From NCBI GenBank assembly GCA_014549065.1, contig JACDOX010000052.1:1255603-1319602 (forward strand): a stretch of 64,000 nucleotides of DNA. The letters run 5' to 3'. A program made the position numbers and the translations under genes. The DNA comes from Cardinalis cardinalis (taxonomy: Eukaryota; Chordata; Aves; Passeriformes; Cardinalidae). Shown here in pieces: positions 61,501 to 64,000 of this stretch (position 1 is the first letter of the stretch; each line of letters begins with the position of its first letter). The notes under the pieces were generated by a model. The model was not told the origin of the DNA and searched no databases. It saw only the letters and a program-made list of their open reading frames with translations.

Positions 61501-64000
61501 TTTCTGAGATCAAAATTTCTCCCTACTTTCTAACCTGTTGCATTTTTGCNTTTTCCCAAATAATTTACCTCACTCCCTAAATTTCATGCTTTGTTCCTTA
61601 CTTTCCTCCTCTTTCTAGATACTCCTCTGACCGTTCTCTCCTTGGTTGTGTATTTTACACTGTTTCTTTTGAAGTCAGTGGCAAATCTCTTATTGATTTC
61701 AGCATGAGAAAGATCACCTTTCACTCCTTTGCTTNTCTCCAGTTTGCTGTCTCTAATAGCTGGTAGCAAAATCCCACTGACAGTGGCTCTGATCTCTGAA
61801 GTGCTAGTACACCATGCTTTTGAGTTTTGATCCCAGTCAGATCACTTTCTGACAGCCAGAACTGTATCAAAATAGAAGCACTACTGTGCTGGAGGAAAAA
61901 AACAAAGCAAAACAGAACAGGGATTAGGAGCTATGTTTTATTATTTTCAGCTAGTCCTGAGTGTTACTATTTCTTGTGTCATGTGATTTCTACTTTTCAA
62001 CTACTTTACTTCCTTCAGTGATCATGTTCATGCTATCATTAATTCCTTACTGAGTGCAGTAAGGGAAGGTGAAAAGAAAGCATAACAAGACAGAAAGCAG
62101 TACTTCTTAATTCCTGGAATTCCTTCGCTATCTAGCTCAGTAAAAGATAGATGAAGATTTTGGGGATATTTTTATTGATATGACTTATATCAATAGAAGA
62201 TCTATTAAAGCCAACACTGTCACTTGCAATGATTTGNTTTTGGGTCTCACAATAGCAAGGGCAAATGGCATGGTACCCTGTTCTCATGTTGTCCTTGATA
62301 CCTGTCTGAACTNGCTCTGTAATCTATCACCAAGAGAACCTTTCTCAGGATTACACATTTTACCTTAGCAGAAATATTGTTGGATAATTTTGGTCTGGAA
62401 CATGAGTCCTGCATGTTTTACGTTTAATCTGAAATCTGATTTTGTTTGCTTGCATTTCTGTATCTATGTGTGTGTGTGTTTACAGGCACACAAAAATCTA
62501 CACATAGATGTGCACACACAAATATAAGAGAGAAAGAGACCATGAACAAGTGCTACTGTGTGTGAGAACACCTTCAGTTAAAAGGTGTTACTTTATGTTA
62601 TCAGCAATAAAAATTTATATCTAGGCTGAGAAAGTATGAACTTGCATGACGCCTAAAATCTTACTGTCAAGAGGAACCACTTATGATAACACTTGAAATC
62701 TTAAAACTGTATTTCCATAATCACATTGGATGAAGCTTCCCATACCAATTCATCCCAGATACAACTGATCTATTACTGTGTTACTTTTCTGCATGGAAAA
62801 ATTGTGAAGGAAAGTCAAAAATGAGATAATAAAAACAGTTAAATGAACAAAAAGAGAAGAGATGAATATTCCAATTAAGAATACAGACATAACTTTACAA
62901 ACGTAACAGCTGGGGGGTTTTGTGTTTGTCAACTTAGCATGCAAGACATCTTTATTGTTAAGAATGTTTAACATCTGTTCATTAAAAATCAATTTTTAGT
63001 ATTACTTAAAATACAATATCAAAAATGGTATTGAATATAGTTAGTCTCCCCAAAATAACGGTTGTAAAATGATTCTCATTTCCTCAAAAGATACAAATTT
63101 TTGATGTCAGAAAAAANCCCTCCAATTTTGAATGGAAATTAATAATTGATTTGGATTCTTTTCCTCTTAAAAATGTCATATAAATAAAACTGTTTTTTAA
63201 AATCTAAGAGACAAAAAATATAGACTAGATTTTAAATACTTGACTTGATTCTTCAGCATATTTAAAACAAAACTTTTTGTAAAAATATCCNCTTGGAATT
63301 TCTTGATAATTCATAAGAAAAGCCTTTCATTGTATTGAAAGCCATTTTGAAACTAACTCAGCTGTCAGGTCTAATTATATACATATAATAAATTTTGAAT
63401 AATCTGACCAATTTTGCAGACTCTGGAAAAAGGATAAAAGATTTCTAGACCTAAGTAAAACTTCAGAAGTCACAAAGACAAATCACCTAGAAATTACTTT
63501 TACTCTGACATATTTATGGCATTATGCTAACCTTTCATTACAGAATATCAATCATTTTGCGTTAGGTTACTAGGTGCTCAGCATCATTTTCTATGTTACA
63601 ATTATCAATTGCTTCATTTGGGTTTTAATCATAGGGTAAAATTTTTATTTTTCTTTATATATGACATATATATCATTGAAATTATGCTTGTTGACACAAT
63701 ATCATACTGTAACACATTGTATTANAAGGGAGTTTCCTGATTGCAAAACCAGTTAGAATATATTTTCTAGGGCATTTTTGTTTCATTATTGTATTTTAAT
63801 GATATAATAGGCTTGGTGGCCAAAGGTCTTGTTGAAAATTGTATATAGACTGTAAAAATATGTGACACAAAATCAACTTATATATTAAATAAATTAAGGA
63901 ATACTTAAATAACATGCAATTTTTTTTCTGAATGAATGTGTCTCATATACAGCCATGCATTGTTGTTTGATAGCAATACCTAGAAAAATATATCAAACAT
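55560..64000. other. AT-rich DNA without recognised gene
   Basis: More than 8 kb in which I recognise neither an interspersed repeat nor an exon. Small inverted repeats lie at 55695-55716 (9-base arms) and 60467-60492 (10-base arms). A (TG)n run lies at about 62468-62479. Open frames are short and none resembles a known protein. Confidence 0.5.

Noticed and set aside
1..64000. CRISPR arrays, bacterial operons, rRNA or tRNA genes, mitochondrial insertions
   Set aside because: No regularly spaced direct repeats with unique spacers, no ribosome-binding or operon structure, and no tRNA- or rRNA-like sequence was seen. The content is that of a bird nuclear genome.

Overview
The window is vertebrate nuclear DNA, almost certainly from a bird. 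It is AT-rich and crowded with stop codons in all six frames. Its recognisable content is the avian repeat set: CR1 LINE fragments, several ending in the usual short CR1 terminal repeats, and solo long terminal repeats (LTRs) of avian endogenous retroviruses, mostly ERV-L-like. I could not place the species; the LTR types would fit a passerine, but that is an inference. I see no bacterial-type genes, no CRISPR array, no rRNA or tRNA gene and no convincing protein-coding exon. The longest open frames are old CR1 reading frames, LTR sequence read by chance, or a pentanucleotide microsatellite. The window reads as a gene desert or the inside of a very large intron.

Layout. 1-9 kb: an ERV-L-type LTR fragment (about 1845-2323), then a cluster of CR1 pieces in both orientations (3755-4130 +, 4271-4983 -, 7075-7235 +, 7598-8020 -, 8065-8560 +). 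9-22 kb: mostly unique AT-rich DNA with an unclassified GC-richer block (11693-12600), two candidate LTRs of unknown family (16540-16880 and 17717-18406) and a short ERV-L-like LTR piece (19205-19412). 22-30 kb: a CR1 3' end (22422-22560), a (TTG)n tract, a long pure-purine (GGAAA)n microsatellite (24851-25039) and a strong hairpin (26020-26096). 30-35 kb: a CR1 stub broken by a near-full-length ERV-L-like LTR (30275-31135), then two more minus-strand CR1 3' regions. 38-41 kb: the best-preserved CR1 (38852-39604), then a sharp CpG-rich islet (about 40845-41190). 43-56 kb: three copies of one LTR family (43289-43879 -, 49741-50262 +, about 55001-55559 -) with three further CR1 pieces between them. 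56-64 kb: AT-rich DNA with nothing recognised.

No genes act together here. The history is one of repeated insertion and decay of CR1 and ERV elements, with no sign of a full-length or active copy. The items most worth a second look are the CpG islet, the 26.0 kb hairpin, the long purine microsatellite, the template-switch-like rearrangement at 43.9 kb and the unassigned candidate LTRs. I did not find evidence for a new biological system. Repeat identities come from recognising the families by eye, without a database search, so family-level labels are firmer than subfamily ones.
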